A program made the position numbers and the translations under genes. Source: Sulfurovaceae bacterium (GTDB taxonomy: Bacteria > Campylobacterota > Campylobacteria > Campylobacterales > Sulfurovaceae). From it: 21,723 bases of DNA. The stretch lies in NCBI GenBank assembly GCA_029933395.1, contig JAOZOG010000007.1, positions 1 to 21,723 on the forward strand, in the 5' to 3' direction. Shown piece after piece: positions 21,667-21,723 of this stretch (position 1 is the first letter of the stretch; every line of letters starts with the position of its first letter). The notes under the pieces are model-generated. The model worked only from the letters and a program-made list of their open reading frames with translations. It did not search any database and had not been told where the DNA came from.

Positions 21667-21723
21667 ATCATCGCCCTCATCTCTTCTTCCGTCAGTGTCT
21701 TGACACCAAGGCTCTCTGCCTTT
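21663..21723 (-). CDS. ligA: DNA ligase (NAD+), C-terminal end only
   Basis: The last 19 codons of a gene that continues beyond the right edge. They read KAESLGVKTLTEEEMRAMI and then TGA. This is the typical end of the BRCT domain of NAD-dependent DNA ligase LigA (K-A-x-x-L-G-(V/I)-x-x-(L/I)-(T/S)-E-(E/D)-E...). The placement next to tlyA and ribF agrees with the ligA-tlyA neighbourhood I recall in Campylobacterota. Too short for certainty. Confidence 0.65.
   Translation of the reverse strand, partial: KAESLGVKTLTEEEMRAMI

Noticed and set aside
1..21723. tRNA, rRNA, insertion sequence or prophage genes
   Set aside because: No cloverleaf, rRNA-like sequence, transposase, integrase or terminal inverted repeat was recognised on reading both strands.

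Overview
The window looks like a chromosomal segment of a chemolithotrophic member of the Campylobacterota (Sulfurovum/Sulfurimonas-like). The signs are an ArsRS-like two-component pair with the H-box HELKTPIAKG, a class II DAHP synthase, a ligA end followed by tlyA and ribF, a cytoplasmic-looking [NiFe] hydrogenase, and three TTATTCAC(A/C) sites that fit the TTCAC-core DnaA box of this phylum. This is judged from protein and motif resemblance only; no database search was run.

Layout. 1-1441: a TIGR00266/AIM24-family protein (+) converges on a small membrane-anchored hypothetical protein (-). 1584-5665: a two-gene hydrogenase operon (+). Its first gene is a fusion of a NirB-like FAD/NAD(P)H module, a BFD-type [2Fe-2S] module and a [NiFe]-hydrogenase small subunit; the second is the large subunit. 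Directly behind it, tail to tail on the minus strand, lies what looks like the last 20 or so codons of a lost hypF. 5862-8561: a P2A-type cation ATPase (+) after an AT-rich gap. 8738-10130: aroE and a Uma2-family gene, each with its own promoter-like sequence. 10220-14174: an operon with ATGA overlaps made of a RelA/SpoT-domain protein, an OmpR-type response regulator and a sensor kinase.

14262-21723 is all minus strand. It holds the class II DAHP synthase gene, a 240-bp intergenic region with three regularly spaced DnaA-box-like repeats, and then a tightly packed operon. Read in the direction of transcription, that operon is antitoxin, PIN toxin, tlyA, ribF, a second P2A ATPase and cmoA. Junctions are 4-bp ATGA/GTGA overlaps except a 14-bp ribF-ATPase gap. 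The last 61 bases are the 3' end of ligA. The toxin-antitoxin pair appears to be inserted between ligA and tlyA, with a near-consensus promoter starting on the ligA stop codon.

Most notable points: the single-polypeptide NAD(P)H-flavin/2Fe-2S/hydrogenase small subunit, with an Asn where the second proximal-cluster Cys is expected; the (p)ppGpp-synthetase-like protein coupled to a two-component system; the DnaA-box array away from any visible dnaA; and the toxin-antitoxin module leading a housekeeping operon.
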